A DNA stretch of 64,000 nt from Sulfoacidibacillus thermotolerans (GTDB lineage: Bacteria > Bacillota > Bacilli > Alicyclobacillales > SLC66): the NCBI RefSeq assembly GCF_003144315.1, contig NZ_MPDK01000003.1:62001-126000 (forward strand), in the 5' to 3' direction. This document shows, one piece after another, positions 29,445 to 37,745 of the stretch. Within the stretch, counting starts at the first letter, position 1; every line of letters starts with the position of its first letter. The position numbers and the translations under genes were made by a program. The notes below the pieces were generated by a model. It did not search any database, had not been told where the DNA came from, and was given only the letters and a program-made list of their open reading frames with translations.

Positions 29445-30680
29445 TTGGTGAAAGTAGATGCAGATCACATTGAACAAGAAATCAAACGGCAAGTCGAGGT
29501 GATCCAAAGAGGTGCGGTTGAAATCATTCCGAAGGATGAATTGATATCCAAAGTACGCAAAAGTGTTGAGACGGGGCAACCACTGCGTGTGAAACTGGGT
29601 CTCGATCCTTCAGCCCCCGATATTCATGTGGGGCATGTTGTGGTTCTAGAGAAACTCCGTCAATTGCAAGATCTGGGACATATTGTGCAATTAGTCATTG
29701 GTGATTTTACGGGACGCATTGGAGACCCGACGGGCAAATCAGAAACGCGTAAACAATTGACGGAAGAACAGGTCAAAACAAATGCGAAATCGTATGAGCA
29801 GCAAGTATTTAAAGTGCTTGACCGGGAGCGTACGGAAATTCACTTTAATTCGACTTGGCTTGCTCCTTTGCATTTTTCAGACGTTGTGCGGCTCGCTTCA
29901 ACACTTACTGTAGCGCGAATGCTTGAACGGGATGACTTTAAAAAACGATTTACACAAGGGATTCCAATCAGTATTCATGAATTTTTCTATCCTCTGATGC
30001 AAGGATACGATTCAGTTGCTCTACGGACGGATATTGAACTTGGAGGAACGGATCAGACATTTAATTTGCTCATGGGAAGGACTTTGCAGAAGGAGTATGG
30101 ACTTGAACCACAAATCGCTTTGACGATGCCGATTATTGAAGGTCTCGATGGCGTACAAAAAATGTCAAAAAGTCTCGGGAATTATATCGGTGTAAACGAA
30201 TCTGCAAAAGAGATTTATGGGAAAACGATGTCTTTGCCTGACGCTTTAATGGTCAAATATTTTGATTTGCTAAGCGGGTTGCCTACAGAAGAAATTCTAC
30301 AGATCGAACAGGCTTTACGAACAGGTGAACTGCATCCGCGTGATGCAAAAATGCGCCTCGCTTACTTATTGACGGCTCGCTTTCAAGGAGCACAAGCGGC
30401 AGATGAAGCGCAGTCCGAGTTTGTGCGGGTATTTCAAAAACACACGCTACCAGATGAGATTCCTACATTTTCTATCACAAATGTAGATGTTTCACTTGTC
30501 GCCTTGTTAGTGTCGGCAAAACTTGCCCCGAGCAACTCGGAGGCGCGGCGCTTGATCCAAGGGGGGGGCGTGCGCATTGATGGAGTTCAAGTGCTTGATC
30601 CGCAGTTTATTGTGACGCCGCACGCCGATATGGTCGTGCAAGTTGGAAAGCGCAAATTTATTCGGCTCATATTCTCATAA
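29445..30680 (+). CDS. tyrS: Tyrosyl-tRNA synthetase (TyrZ-like subtype)
   Basis: About 411 residues. A class I core has the HIGH-type motif HVGH in LGLDPSAPDIHVGHVVVLEK and KMSKS in VQKMSKSLGNYIG. A C-terminal S4 RNA-binding domain includes SEARRLIQGGGVRIDG. The core resembles the TyrZ subtype more than classical Bacillus TyrS. The start is TTG 29445 or GTG 29448; both are only moderately placed after AAAGG. Controlled by the T-box leader directly upstream. Confidence 0.93.
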   Translation: MVKVDADHIEQEIKRQVEVIQRGAVEIIPKDELISKVRKSVETGQPLRVKLGLDPSAPDIHVGHVVVLEKLRQLQDLGHIVQLVIGDFTGRIGDPTGKSETRKQLTEEQVKTNAKSYEQQVFKVLDRERTEIHFNSTWLAPLHFSDVVRLASTLTVARMLERDDFKKRFTQGIPISIHEFFYPLMQGYDSVALRTDIELGGTDQTFNLLMGRTLQKEYGLEPQIALTMPIIEGLDGVQKMSKSLGNYIGVNESAKEIYGKTMSLPDALMVKYFDLLSGLPTEEILQIEQALRTGELHPRDAKMRLAYLLTARFQGAQAADEAQSEFVRVFQKHTLPDEIPTFSITNVDVSLVALLVSAKLAPSNSEARRLIQGGGVRIDGVQVLDPQFIVTPHADMVVQVGKRKFIRLIFS

Positions 30681-30767
30681 GTTGGACGAATCCCTAGCCG
30701 CGTACGCATAAGCTTTTAGAGAAGCGTGTCCCATGCTTCTCACAGCGTGCGAACGGGAGGGCTTATC

Positions 30768-31472
30768 ATGCGCTTTAAAGCGAGGCGGTCGCCCTCAATT
30801 TGGAGACGTTATACGATTTTTAGCCTGTTGTTTTTATTTTTCTCACTTGCCACCTTGCTTTGGAGTATCGAATTGCTTGATCGTAGCTTGCGTCCACCTT
30901 TTATGGCGATGGCGACTGGAATTGCCAGGCAAATGGCAACGCAAGCGATTAACGATGCGCTTACGCAGAGAATCGCTGAAGATGAACAGTATGCGAAACT
31001 CATCATCGTGGAAAAAGACCGATTCGGCCGTGTTACAAGTGCTCACTTTAACTTTGCTGAAGTGGCTCACATTGAAAGTGTGACGACTTTACGTGTGCAG
31101 CATGTTCTGACGCGACTTGAGGAGCGAACGATCTATGTTCCAGCTTTGCAAGCGATGGGCAGTGCCATTTTGGCGACACTTGGTCCCTCAATTCCGCTGC
31201 GTATCGAACCACTTGGCTCTGCGCAAAGCGAAGTTTTACCTGTTGTTGAAACGGCTGGAATCAATCAAACGGTGCATATTTTGTATTTACACATTACAGC
31301 TCAGGTGAGTGTAGTCGTGCCGTTTATTACGACGCCTGTTCGTGTAGAGACAAAAATTCCAATTGCTTATGTAGTGTTTATTGGAACTGTACCGCAGACG
31401 ACGATTGCAGGGACGGGTGCACCGCAATTTCCGTTGCCATCGATCATTTCAGGGAAAAGTGAGGAGAAGTAA
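30768..31472 (+). CDS. yunB: Sporulation protein YunB
   Basis: 234 residues from ATG 30768 after GGGAGGG. An N-terminal basic tail and one transmembrane helix (YTIFSLLFLFFSLATLLWSIEL) precede an extracytoplasmic domain with ATGIARQMATQAINDAL, matching YunB of spore formers. In Bacillus, YunB is made in the mother cell under sigma-E and affects spore formation; its biochemical role is unknown. It lies 5 bp upstream of pheA, an unusual pairing that may mean shared transcription. Confidence 0.82.
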   Translation: MRFKARRSPSIWRRYTIFSLLFLFFSLATLLWSIELLDRSLRPPFMAMATGIARQMATQAINDALTQRIAEDEQYAKLIIVEKDRFGRVTSAHFNFAEVAHIESVTTLRVQHVLTRLEERTIYVPALQAMGSAILATLGPSIPLRIEPLGSAQSEVLPVVETAGINQTVHILYLHITAQVSVVVPFITTPVRVETKIPIAYVVFIGTVPQTTIAGTGAPQFPLPSIISGKSEEK

Positions 31473-31477
31473 GAAGC

Positions 31478-32356
31478 ATGAGGATGTTAGGATTTTTAGG
31501 TCCCAGCGGGACGTATACTGAGCAAGCCGCCCATTTTTTTGCAGATAAACTAGGAGTTGAGAGATCGCGGATTCACCCTTTTTCTTCAATTTCACGGGTT
31601 TTTGATGCAGTGGAGAACAATGAGGTGCAGTACGCAGCTGTTCCAATTGAAAATTCCTTAGAAGGATCGGTGCTTGTGACACTCGATCGATTGGCTGCGT
31701 ATCCCCTGCGCATATTCGCAGAGGTCGCATTGCCGATTCGGCACACAATATTTGGATTGCCGGGTACAGATCCTCACGCTGTGCGACAAGTATTGTCGCA
31801 CCCACAAGCTCTTGCCCAATGTCGGCAAACGCTAATGGAACTGTTTCCAAATGCTGAACATGTAGATGTTGAGAGTACAGCTGCGGCGATTTTACATGTA
31901 GCAAAAGAACGCGATCATACGCTCGTGTGTGTTGGCAGCTTAAATGCAGGACGTGCACAAGCGCTTGAAGTGTTACGGGTAGATGCGCAAGATATCTCAG
32001 ATAACGTGACGCGATTCGTGCTACTTGGGCGGAGGGAACACGCTCCTTACTTTGTACAAGAGCAAAAAGCAGACACAACGAAAACATCTTTACTACTCCA
32101 ATTAGGTGATGATCATCCTGGCGCTTTGTACGCAGTATTAAAAGTGTTTGCACAGCGTCAATTAAACTTGTCGCGCTTAGAGTCACGTCCAACGAAGAGA
32201 GGACTAGGCAGCTACCAGTTTTATATTGATGTATTGGGAAACTCGAATGATCAAGAAGTTGTGCAAGCAATGGAAGAAATCTCTGCAATCGCGGGATTTT
32301 CTGTGCGTGATCTAGGAACCTATCCGTGTTTTTCAGTTTCTTCGCAAGAAATTTGA
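31478..32356 (+). CDS. pheA: Prephenate dehydratase
   Basis: 292 residues. The catalytic domain begins LGFLGPSGTYTEQAA and includes VPIENSLEGSV and the conserved Thr-Arg-Phe in DNVTRFVLLG. A C-terminal ACT domain (about 205-285) contains HPGALYAVLKVFAQRQLNLSRLESRP, which binds phenylalanine for feedback inhibition. It converts prephenate to phenylpyruvate in phenylalanine synthesis. The ATG follows GAGGAG at 31461-31466. Its stop codon is embedded in the -35 region of the small RNA promoter that follows. Confidence 0.95.
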   Translation: MRMLGFLGPSGTYTEQAAHFFADKLGVERSRIHPFSSISRVFDAVENNEVQYAAVPIENSLEGSVLVTLDRLAAYPLRIFAEVALPIRHTIFGLPGTDPHAVRQVLSHPQALAQCRQTLMELFPNAEHVDVESTAAAILHVAKERDHTLVCVGSLNAGRAQALEVLRVDAQDISDNVTRFVLLGRREHAPYFVQEQKADTTKTSLLLQLGDDHPGALYAVLKVFAQRQLNLSRLESRPTKRGLGSYQFYIDVLGNSNDQEVVQAMEEISAIAGFSVRDLGTYPCFSVSSQEI

Positions 32357-32381
32357 CAGATTTAGTCGAAAACCCTATAAT
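32353..32381 (+). promoter_or_regulatory. Perfect-consensus sigma-A promoter for a small RNA
   Basis: TTGACA (32353-32358) and TATAAT (32376-32381) are both exact consensus hexamers with the optimal 17-bp spacing. The -35 box overlaps the pheA stop codon. It is the best-matching promoter in the window and is aimed at a transcript of under 100 nt. Confidence 0.85.
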
Positions 32382-32387
32382 GACGTC

Positions 32388-32483
32388 ACAACTTATTTTA
32401 AACTGAAAAGAACTGCAAGGAGCGTTTTACCATGTGCCTTATCCCCCCCACGCACGATGGAAGCGGACTCTGCAGTTCTTTTT
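32388..32483 (+). ncRNA. Candidate small RNA: long hairpin with a C7 apical loop
   Basis: A predicted transcript of about 96 nt runs from the consensus promoter to an oligo-U end. It folds into one extended hairpin with these helices: 32406-32417 with 32471-32482 (12 bp), 32420-32422 with 32468-32470, 32423-32427 with 32461-32465, 32430-32433 with 32457-32460, and 32434-32437 with 32452-32455. That is 28 pairs with only small bulges. The 14-nt apical loop (32438-32451) contains CCCCCCC. The base of the stem with its U tail is also the terminator. A 17-codon frame with a GGAG site (ATG 32432 to TAG 32485) lies inside, but its start is buried in the helix. C-rich loops in Firmicute regulatory RNAs often pair with Shine-Dalgarno sequences; that role here is inference. 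Confidence 0.7.
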
Positions 32484-32616
32484 AGCGTGTATTTTCCATC
32501 ATACATATAGATTTGTAAGATTTTTATAGAAAATGCCCATATTTGTCGACTCCCCTGTCATTTTGCCTATGTCTGCATATATTGCTACAGATATCTGACC
32601 TAGGAGGTCGAAATGG

Positions 32617-33633
32617 GTGAAACTGTACACGGTACAAAAAGGCGATACTATGTGGAAAATTGCTCAACGCTTTGGAATTTCCACACTTGCTTTGATTAAT
32701 GCCAATCCACAAGTTTTTGATCCAAACTTGCTTCGTATCGGCGATCAACTCTATCTTCCATTGCCGCTTGATCCAAGTGATGGTCCTTACATTGCATCGG
32801 ATTTTGGTGGCTATGAAGTTCCTATGCCCACATGGCCCTATGTTGTAAAAAAGGGCGACACGATGTGGAAAATTGCTCAACAGGTTGGTCTTCCTGTGCA
32901 GTATCTTATCATTGCGAATCCGCAGATTGCTTATCCAGACCAAATTATCCCAGGTCAAATTGTGAATATTCCTGGTCGTGCGCCCGATCAATTTGATATG
33001 CAACCTCCAGGTCAGATGCCAACGCCAGCACCGCATGCAGCACCGCATGCAGCACCGCCAGGTCAGATGCCAACACCAGCACCGCATGCAGCACCGCCAG
33101 GTCAGATGCCAACGCCAACACCGCATGCAGTGCCCCTCGCTCCACATTCTGCACCGATGAAGCCAGCAGTACCATTAGAACCGAACCAACCTCCTGCTGG
33201 AGCATCGAATGTAAAATCTTTAAAGCCGTCGCCTCAGGGGTTTAGTGAGTCAAAAGCAGATCGCGAGTACTCATCAAAACAGGCGAAAATGCAAAATGAC
33301 GGAGTAAAACCACCGAAAATGAAAGTGACACCGCCTGCTGTAGCGAAGCTCTTTGTTGAAGAAGCAGGCGAAGTTATAGAAGAAAAATCATTTTATGAGA
33401 ATCGACCACTTGAAGACATGATCATTTGTGAAGATCCGAGTTTGCCATCTAATCTGATGATCGTCGGCAAAGGTCCAGAAATTCCTGTAACCAAGGAGAC
33501 AATTGCGATGTCGCCGTTTGCTCCACTGAGTATTTATCAAGAGTTGCAAGTGAAAAAGGACGTAAAATTGCGGGAGAGTTCATCACTTTGGGAAATGGAA
33601 TCTTCCTGGTTTCGTGAATCTGCATCACATTAA
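32617..33633 (+). CDS. safA: SafA-like spore coat assembly protein with two LysM domains
   Basis: 338 residues from GTG 32617, with AGGAGGTC at 32602-32609. Two LysM domains lie at about 2-48 (YTVQKGDTMWKIAQRFG) and 75-121 (YVVKKGDTMWKIAQQVG). A Pro/His/Ala/Gln-rich repeat region (about 130-175) follows, then a low-complexity polar C-terminal part. SafA proteins localise to the spore cortex-coat interface and organise inner coat proteins. There is no signal peptide, as expected for mother-cell expression. The C-terminal part is not clearly conserved. Confidence 0.8.
   Translation: MKLYTVQKGDTMWKIAQRFGISTLALINANPQVFDPNLLRIGDQLYLPLPLDPSDGPYIASDFGGYEVPMPTWPYVVKKGDTMWKIAQQVGLPVQYLIIANPQIAYPDQIIPGQIVNIPGRAPDQFDMQPPGQMPTPAPHAAPHAAPPGQMPTPAPHAAPPGQMPTPTPHAVPLAPHSAPMKPAVPLEPNQPPAGASNVKSLKPSPQGFSESKADREYSSKQAKMQNDGVKPPKMKVTPPAVAKLFVEEAGEVIEEKSFYENRPLEDMIICEDPSLPSNLMIVGKGPEIPVTKETIAMSPFAPLSIYQELQVKKDVKLRESSSLWEMESSWFRESASH
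33007..33135 (+). repeat. Three 39-bp tandem repeats inside safA
   Basis: Copies at 33007-33045, 33058-33096 and 33097-33135 encode the 13-residue unit PGQMPTPAPHAAP with few changes. An extra CATGCAGCACCG partial unit sits at 33046-33057. All repeats stay in frame, so copy-number changes would alter the linker length without frameshift. Confidence 0.9.
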
Positions 33634-33713
33634 ATAGAACAGAGATCGTTCTGATGTGTTAAAGGTGCGCCGTCTTTCACGTCGGCGCGCTTAGTCGTCA
33701 GGGAGTGAAATAA

Positions 33714-34673
33714 ATGGAAACCTGGATGACGGGGACTGCGGTGCAAGATATTGAGCGCGCTTATGGGGTAAAAATATGGGCAACGATACCGCTGCGAAGT
33801 GTAGTTGCAGTTGTGACAGATCGTGGACGGTTTATGTGTAAACGCTATGGGGCGAAACAGGGATTGTCGTTTGAACGTATCAAAGCGATAATTCATGTCA
33901 AAGACCAATTGGCACAGTACGGATTATGTAAAACGTATTTACGGACAATCGATGATCGCGGATTCTGCGAATTGGACGGAGACTTGCTGACCCTTGAACC
34001 CTGGCTGTCCGGGGAACATGCAGATTTCTCCATTCGCGCGGATCGTCTCTCTGCGATCCAAGCAGTCGCTCGGTTGCACCATGCACAAATCACAGTACCC
34101 AAACCACTCGTTGTCACGCAATCGATCGTCCAGAAATTTTCCTTGCGCTTACGCCGTGCCGTTGATGTCGTTCACTCCGGTGGATTAGTAGGAATGTCAG
34201 AGAAAGAGTGGGAACGCTATCGGCACCGCGCGGAACAAATATTGCGCGACCTACCGCATCAAGAGTTGCAATGGTTAACGGAGAAAAATCGGGACGCAGG
34301 TGTGCTGTGCCATCGTGATCTGGCTCCACATAATATTTTAGTGCAACCAGGAGCACCAGCTGTCTTAATTGATTTTGACTTGGCAGGACCTGATTCACCA
34401 CTCTATGATTTACACCAAATTTTTGATCATATGGTGTATCGTACCGGAACACAAAGTTGGTTGGACGAGACACTGGCGAGTTATTTGCAGATTCACCCAC
34501 TTACTTTACGGGAGCAACACTTATTGCGGAGATTACTGGAATTCCCAACTCCTTTATTGCGGGAAGTGGGGGATTTACAAGATGCGCGTTCTGCACATGC
34601 AAAAAAGCGAGCGGCACTGCGTATTCGCTATGTAAACCACTTGATGCAGGAGCGGTTACAAGGGTACACATGA
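33714..34673 (+). CDS. CotS-family spore coat protein / kinase-like phosphotransferase
   Basis: 319 residues with the aminoglycoside phosphotransferase-like fold used by CotS, CotI, YsxE and YutH coat proteins. An N-lobe nucleotide-binding part (RGRFMCKRYGAK, with a candidate Lys) is followed by the catalytic loop CHRDLAPHNILV (about 201-212) and the metal motif IDFDLAGP. The active-site residues are retained, so kinase activity is plausible. It follows safA, supporting a spore-coat role. The ATG at 33714 has GGGAGTGA upstream. A terminator hairpin follows. Confidence 0.8.
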   Translation: METWMTGTAVQDIERAYGVKIWATIPLRSVVAVVTDRGRFMCKRYGAKQGLSFERIKAIIHVKDQLAQYGLCKTYLRTIDDRGFCELDGDLLTLEPWLSGEHADFSIRADRLSAIQAVARLHHAQITVPKPLVVTQSIVQKFSLRLRRAVDVVHSGGLVGMSEKEWERYRHRAEQILRDLPHQELQWLTEKNRDAGVLCHRDLAPHNILVQPGAPAVLIDFDLAGPDSPLYDLHQIFDHMVYRTGTQSWLDETLASYLQIHPLTLREQHLLRRLLEFPTPLLREVGDLQDARSAHAKKRAALRIRYVNHLMQERLQGYT

Positions 34674-34692
34674 TATACTACGCATGATGACG

Positions 34693-34724
34693 ATGCCGCA
34701 GGCAAGAAGTCTGCGGCATGTTTT
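34693..34724 (+). terminator. Terminator-like hairpin after the CotS-family gene
   Basis: ATGCCGCAG (34693-34701) pairs with CTGCGGCAT (34711-34719), followed by GTTTT. An extended -10 element TGATATACT at 34671-34679 lies just upstream, so the hairpin could alternatively sit in the leader of the NAD synthetase pair. Confidence 0.5.
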
Positions 34725-34737
34725 AGGGGGATAACGA

Positions 34738-35589
34738 GTGAAATCCATTCGCGTCGCTTTGGGACAAGTTCGGCCCAAGCTGGGAGATGTGCACACAAAT
34801 TTAGCAAAACTGCTCGAGTTTGTTGATCGCGCCGCACGTGAAGGCGCAAATCTAATTGTTTTTCCTGAGTTAGCGTTAACGGGATATTTGTTGCGCGATT
34901 TGACGTATGAAGTGGCGCGTAAAGTGACAGATGATGAAATTGTGGCGTTGATTGCTGCAAGTGTCAAGATTGACATTTTGTTTAGCTTCGTGGAAGAGAC
35001 AGATGCCCATCATTTTTATACGAGTTCACTCTATGCTTCTGATGGACGGGTTGTACACATTCACCGCAAAGTCTACTTACCCACGTATGGGCTGTTTGAA
35101 GAAGGGAGGCATTATGCGCGCGGAAAAAGCATTGCTGCTTTTGATTGTACACATCATCGTGCGGGGATCGCGATTTGTGAAGATGCTTGGCATCCGTCTG
35201 TCCCGTATTTACTCTCTGTCGCAGGGATTGACGTGTTGTACATTCCGTCGTCAGGACCCGGACGAGCACTTGGTAGTGGTTCTGATTCCGGATCGCAGCT
35301 GTTTTGGGAACGCTTGATTCGCACTTATGCACAACTTTTTACTTGCTTTGTGGTTTTTGTAAACCGCGTCGGATTTGAAGATGGCCTTTATTTCTTTGGA
35401 CATTCTGCAGTTGTGGGTCCTGATGGGGAATTGGTTGGGAAGATTGATACACACGAGGAAGACTTACAGGTTTTTACGCTCGATTTATCGCTGCTTCGCA
35501 AAGAACGCTATCGCTTGCCGCTTTTGCGAGATGAGGATGCCCATTTGACGTATCGCATGCTTGGCAACATGTTGGAGGAACAGCGATGA
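34738..35589 (+). CDS. Nitrilase-family glutaminase subunit of a split NAD synthetase (probable)
   Basis: 283 residues with the nitrilase triad: Glu in FPELALTGYLL (about 43), Lys in HIHRKVYLPTYGLFEE (about 109) and Cys in AGIAICEDAWHP (about 146). In most glutamine-dependent NAD synthetases this domain is fused N-terminally to the synthetase. Here the synthetase is a separate gene overlapping by 4 bp (ATGA), so the two products probably act together, this one releasing ammonia from glutamine. A free-standing amidase of other specificity is possible. GTG 34738 follows AGGGGG. Confidence 0.8.
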   Translation: MKSIRVALGQVRPKLGDVHTNLAKLLEFVDRAAREGANLIVFPELALTGYLLRDLTYEVARKVTDDEIVALIAASVKIDILFSFVEETDAHHFYTSSLYASDGRVVHIHRKVYLPTYGLFEEGRHYARGKSIAAFDCTHHRAGIAICEDAWHPSVPYLLSVAGIDVLYIPSSGPGRALGSGSDSGSQLFWERLIRTYAQLFTCFVVFVNRVGFEDGLYFFGHSAVVGPDGELVGKIDTHEEDLQVFTLDLSLLRKERYRLPLLRDEDAHLTYRMLGNMLEEQR

Positions 35590-36440
35590 TGCAAATAGAA
35601 CAACTTGTCAACAAAGTAAATCGTGCACTGGCGGATCAAGTGGCTGGAACGATTCCCATTCTCGTTGCATTTTTGCGCCAAGAAGTAGAGAAGGCGGGAT
35701 TTGATCATGTCGTATTTGGATTGTCTGGTGGAATTGACTCTGCAGTTGTGGCTTATCTAGCTGTCGCAGCATTTGGTCGCGATCGTGTGCATCCTTTACT
35801 CATGCCTTATAAAACGAGTAGTAAAGCGAGTGTTGCAGACGCCAAGAAAGTCTTGGATGAACTGGGTCTGCCACTAGTGCAGTTTGACATTACACCGCAA
35901 ATCGATGCGTATTTCGCATTTCAAGAGGATGCTTCAGCTTTACGCAGAGGCAATAAGATGGCGCGTGAAAGAATGTCTATCATTTATGACCAATCTGCAC
36001 TGTTACATGCTTTGCCGCTTGGGACAAGCAATAAAACGGAGTTGCTGTTGGGATATGGGACGCAATTTGGTGATCTTGCTTCTGCTCTCAACCCAATTGG
36101 CGATTTGTATAAGACACAGATACGCCATCTCGCGAAACTGCTTGCGGTACCTACAGCCATTATTGAAAAACCGCCTTCTGCAGATTTGTGGCAAGATCAA
36201 ACGGATGAAGGAGAGTTTGGTTTTACGTATGAAGAAGCGGACGCCATTTTACACTTGTTGATCGATCAGCGGCTCGCTGCGGCGGAAGTAGTGGCGCTTG
36301 GTTTTGAAGGGCGCATGGTCGAAAACATCACATGGCGGATTCGCCAAAATCAATATAAAAGACGCATGCCGATCATTGCAAAACTGTCGAGCCGAACGGT
36401 TGGAGTTGACTTTCGTTACTCACGAGATTGGGGCATGTAA
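35586..36440 (+). CDS. nadE: NAD+ synthetase (ammonia-dependent type)
   Basis: 284 residues. The P-loop-like ATP pyrophosphatase motif is FGLSGGIDSAVVAYLAV (about 40-56). Family features include TSNKTELLLGYGTQFGD and the C-terminal KPPSADLWQDQTDEGEFGF. It adenylates nicotinate adenine dinucleotide and amidates it to NAD+. The ATG overlaps the stop of the nitrilase gene (ATGA), implying translational coupling. YebC-type gene follows after 12 bp. Confidence 0.93.
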   Translation: MMQIEQLVNKVNRALADQVAGTIPILVAFLRQEVEKAGFDHVVFGLSGGIDSAVVAYLAVAAFGRDRVHPLLMPYKTSSKASVADAKKVLDELGLPLVQFDITPQIDAYFAFQEDASALRRGNKMARERMSIIYDQSALLHALPLGTSNKTELLLGYGTQFGDLASALNPIGDLYKTQIRHLAKLLAVPTAIIEKPPSADLWQDQTDEGEFGFTYEEADAILHLLIDQRLAAAEVVALGFEGRMVENITWRIRQNQYKRRMPIIAKLSSRTVGVDFRYSRDWGM

Positions 36441-36452
36441 GCGGAGGAGTCT

Positions 36453-37199
36453 ATGGCTGGTCATTCGAAGTGGAAAAATATCGCACATCGCAAAGGGAAG
36501 CAAGATGCATCGAAGGGACAGTTATTTACGAAATTATGCCGGGATATTTATACCGCGGCAAGGCGTGGAGGGGCAAATCCAGAGACGAACTATCATCTAA
36601 AGATGGCACTTGAAAAGGCACGAGCCGCTAGTGTGCCAAACGATACGATTGCGCGCACGATCGGTAAAGCGACAGGAACACTAGAGGGCATTCGCTATGA
36701 GGATCTGCTTTATGAAGGGTATGGTCCGGGCGGGGTGGCAATCATGGTGGAACTCTCTACGAGTAATCGCAACCGCACGGCTGCAGAAATGCGCCACTTA
36801 TTTTCAAAGTATGGTGGATCACTCGGGGAAACGGGCTGTGTTGCATGGATGTTTAAGCGTATGGGCGTGCTTTCTGTCCCGGTGGGGCAAGTCGCTATGT
36901 CGGAAGAAGATTTTACGTTGGCGATGTTGGATGCAGGGATTGATGATTTTGAAAGAGAAGATGATCAGTATATCCTCTCTGTAAATTTGGATCAGCTTGC
37001 TTCTGTGGAAGCCGCTTTGCAACGGCTGAAGGTTCACTCTGAAAGTGCACAGATCGCTTATATTCCAACAACTTGGGTAGATCTTCAAGGTGATGAGGCG
37101 GAGCGTGTTGTGACGTTGATTGGCATTTTGGAAGAGCATGAAGATGTGCAAAGTGTTTTTAGCAATGCGCGTTTGCCTGATGAGATGGATGAGGAGTAG
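36453..37199 (+). CDS. yebC: YebC/PmpR family protein
   Basis: 248 residues starting MAGHSKWKNIAHRKGKQDA, the diagnostic YebC N-terminus, with the expected length and acidic C-terminal end. Family members act as DNA-binding regulators near ruvC in some bacteria and, in more recent work, in ribosome function at difficult peptide sequences. GGAGGAG precedes the ATG. It sits upstream of ruvCAB as in many genomes. Confidence 0.93.
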   Translation: MAGHSKWKNIAHRKGKQDASKGQLFTKLCRDIYTAARRGGANPETNYHLKMALEKARAASVPNDTIARTIGKATGTLEGIRYEDLLYEGYGPGGVAIMVELSTSNRNRTAAEMRHLFSKYGGSLGETGCVAWMFKRMGVLSVPVGQVAMSEEDFTLAMLDAGIDDFEREDDQYILSVNLDQLASVEAALQRLKVHSESAQIAYIPTTWVDLQGDEAERVVTLIGILEEHEDVQSVFSNARLPDEMDEE

Positions 37200-37223
37200 G
37201 GCCTTTGAGAGAGGAATGAAGCG

Positions 37224-37745
37224 ATGCGGATTTTAGGAATCGACCCAGGATTTGGGCGAACCGGGTATGGCGTGATTGAAGCAGGACAATCACTGCGAGC
37301 GATCGAATACGGTTGTATTGAAACCGTGCCAAATACGCCAAATGGATCGCGGTTTCGCGACATTTACGAGGCAGTGACTGATGTCATTGAGCGATATCGA
37401 CCAGATGCGACAGCGATTGAACAACTGTTTTTTAATCGCAATGTCACGACAGCTTTTACGGCTGCGGAAGCGCGCGGCGTGGTCGTTCTTGCAGCAGAGT
37501 TGGCAAGTGTGCCGCAATTTTCATATACGCCGATGCAAGTAAAGATGGCTGTTGTAGGCTATGGTCGGGCAGAGAAACGACAAGTGCAAGAGATGGTGCG
37601 CGTGTTACTTCATTTGCCTAGTATTCCAAAGCCGGATGATGCCGCTGACGCTTTGGCGATAGCAATTGCGCATGCCCACAGTTACCGCATCGCCGCACGT
37701 GTCGATGGCCGCGCACGATACACGCGCAAGGGGGGACAGCAATGA
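37224..37745 (+). CDS. ruvC: Holliday junction resolvase RuvC
   Basis: 173 residues. The acidic active site is visible: Asp7 in [15 protein letters not shown], Glu in [10 protein letters not shown] (about 68), and Asp residues in [12 protein letters not shown] (about 138-145). It cuts Holliday junctions after RuvAB branch migration. Bacillus subtilis lacks RuvC and uses RecU, so its presence next to ruvAB is a lineage marker seen in Alicyclobacillaceae-like and other Firmicutes. The 3' end overlaps ruvA by 4 bp. Confidence 0.95.
   Translation: MRILGIDPGFGRTGYGVIEAGQSLRAIEYGCIETVPNTPNGSRFRDIYEAVTDVIERYRPDATAIEQLFFNRNVTTAFTAAEARGVVVLAAELASVPQFSYTPMQVKMAVVGYGRAEKRQVQEMVRVLLHLPSIPKPDDAADALAIAIAHAHSYRIAARVDGRARYTRKGGQQ

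Noticed and set aside
32500-32616. Sigma-E promoter for safA
   Set aside because: CATACATA at about 32500 resembles a sigma-E -10, but no convincing -35 at the correct spacing was found.
33003-33135. Possible CRISPR-like array
   Set aside because: The repeats are directly adjacent, in frame and protein-coding, without unique spacers or cas genes.
32524-33205. Minus-strand frames rich in His/Trp/Leu repeats opposite safA
   Set aside because: They are mirror translations of the tandem repeat region and show no independent ribosome site or conserved domain.
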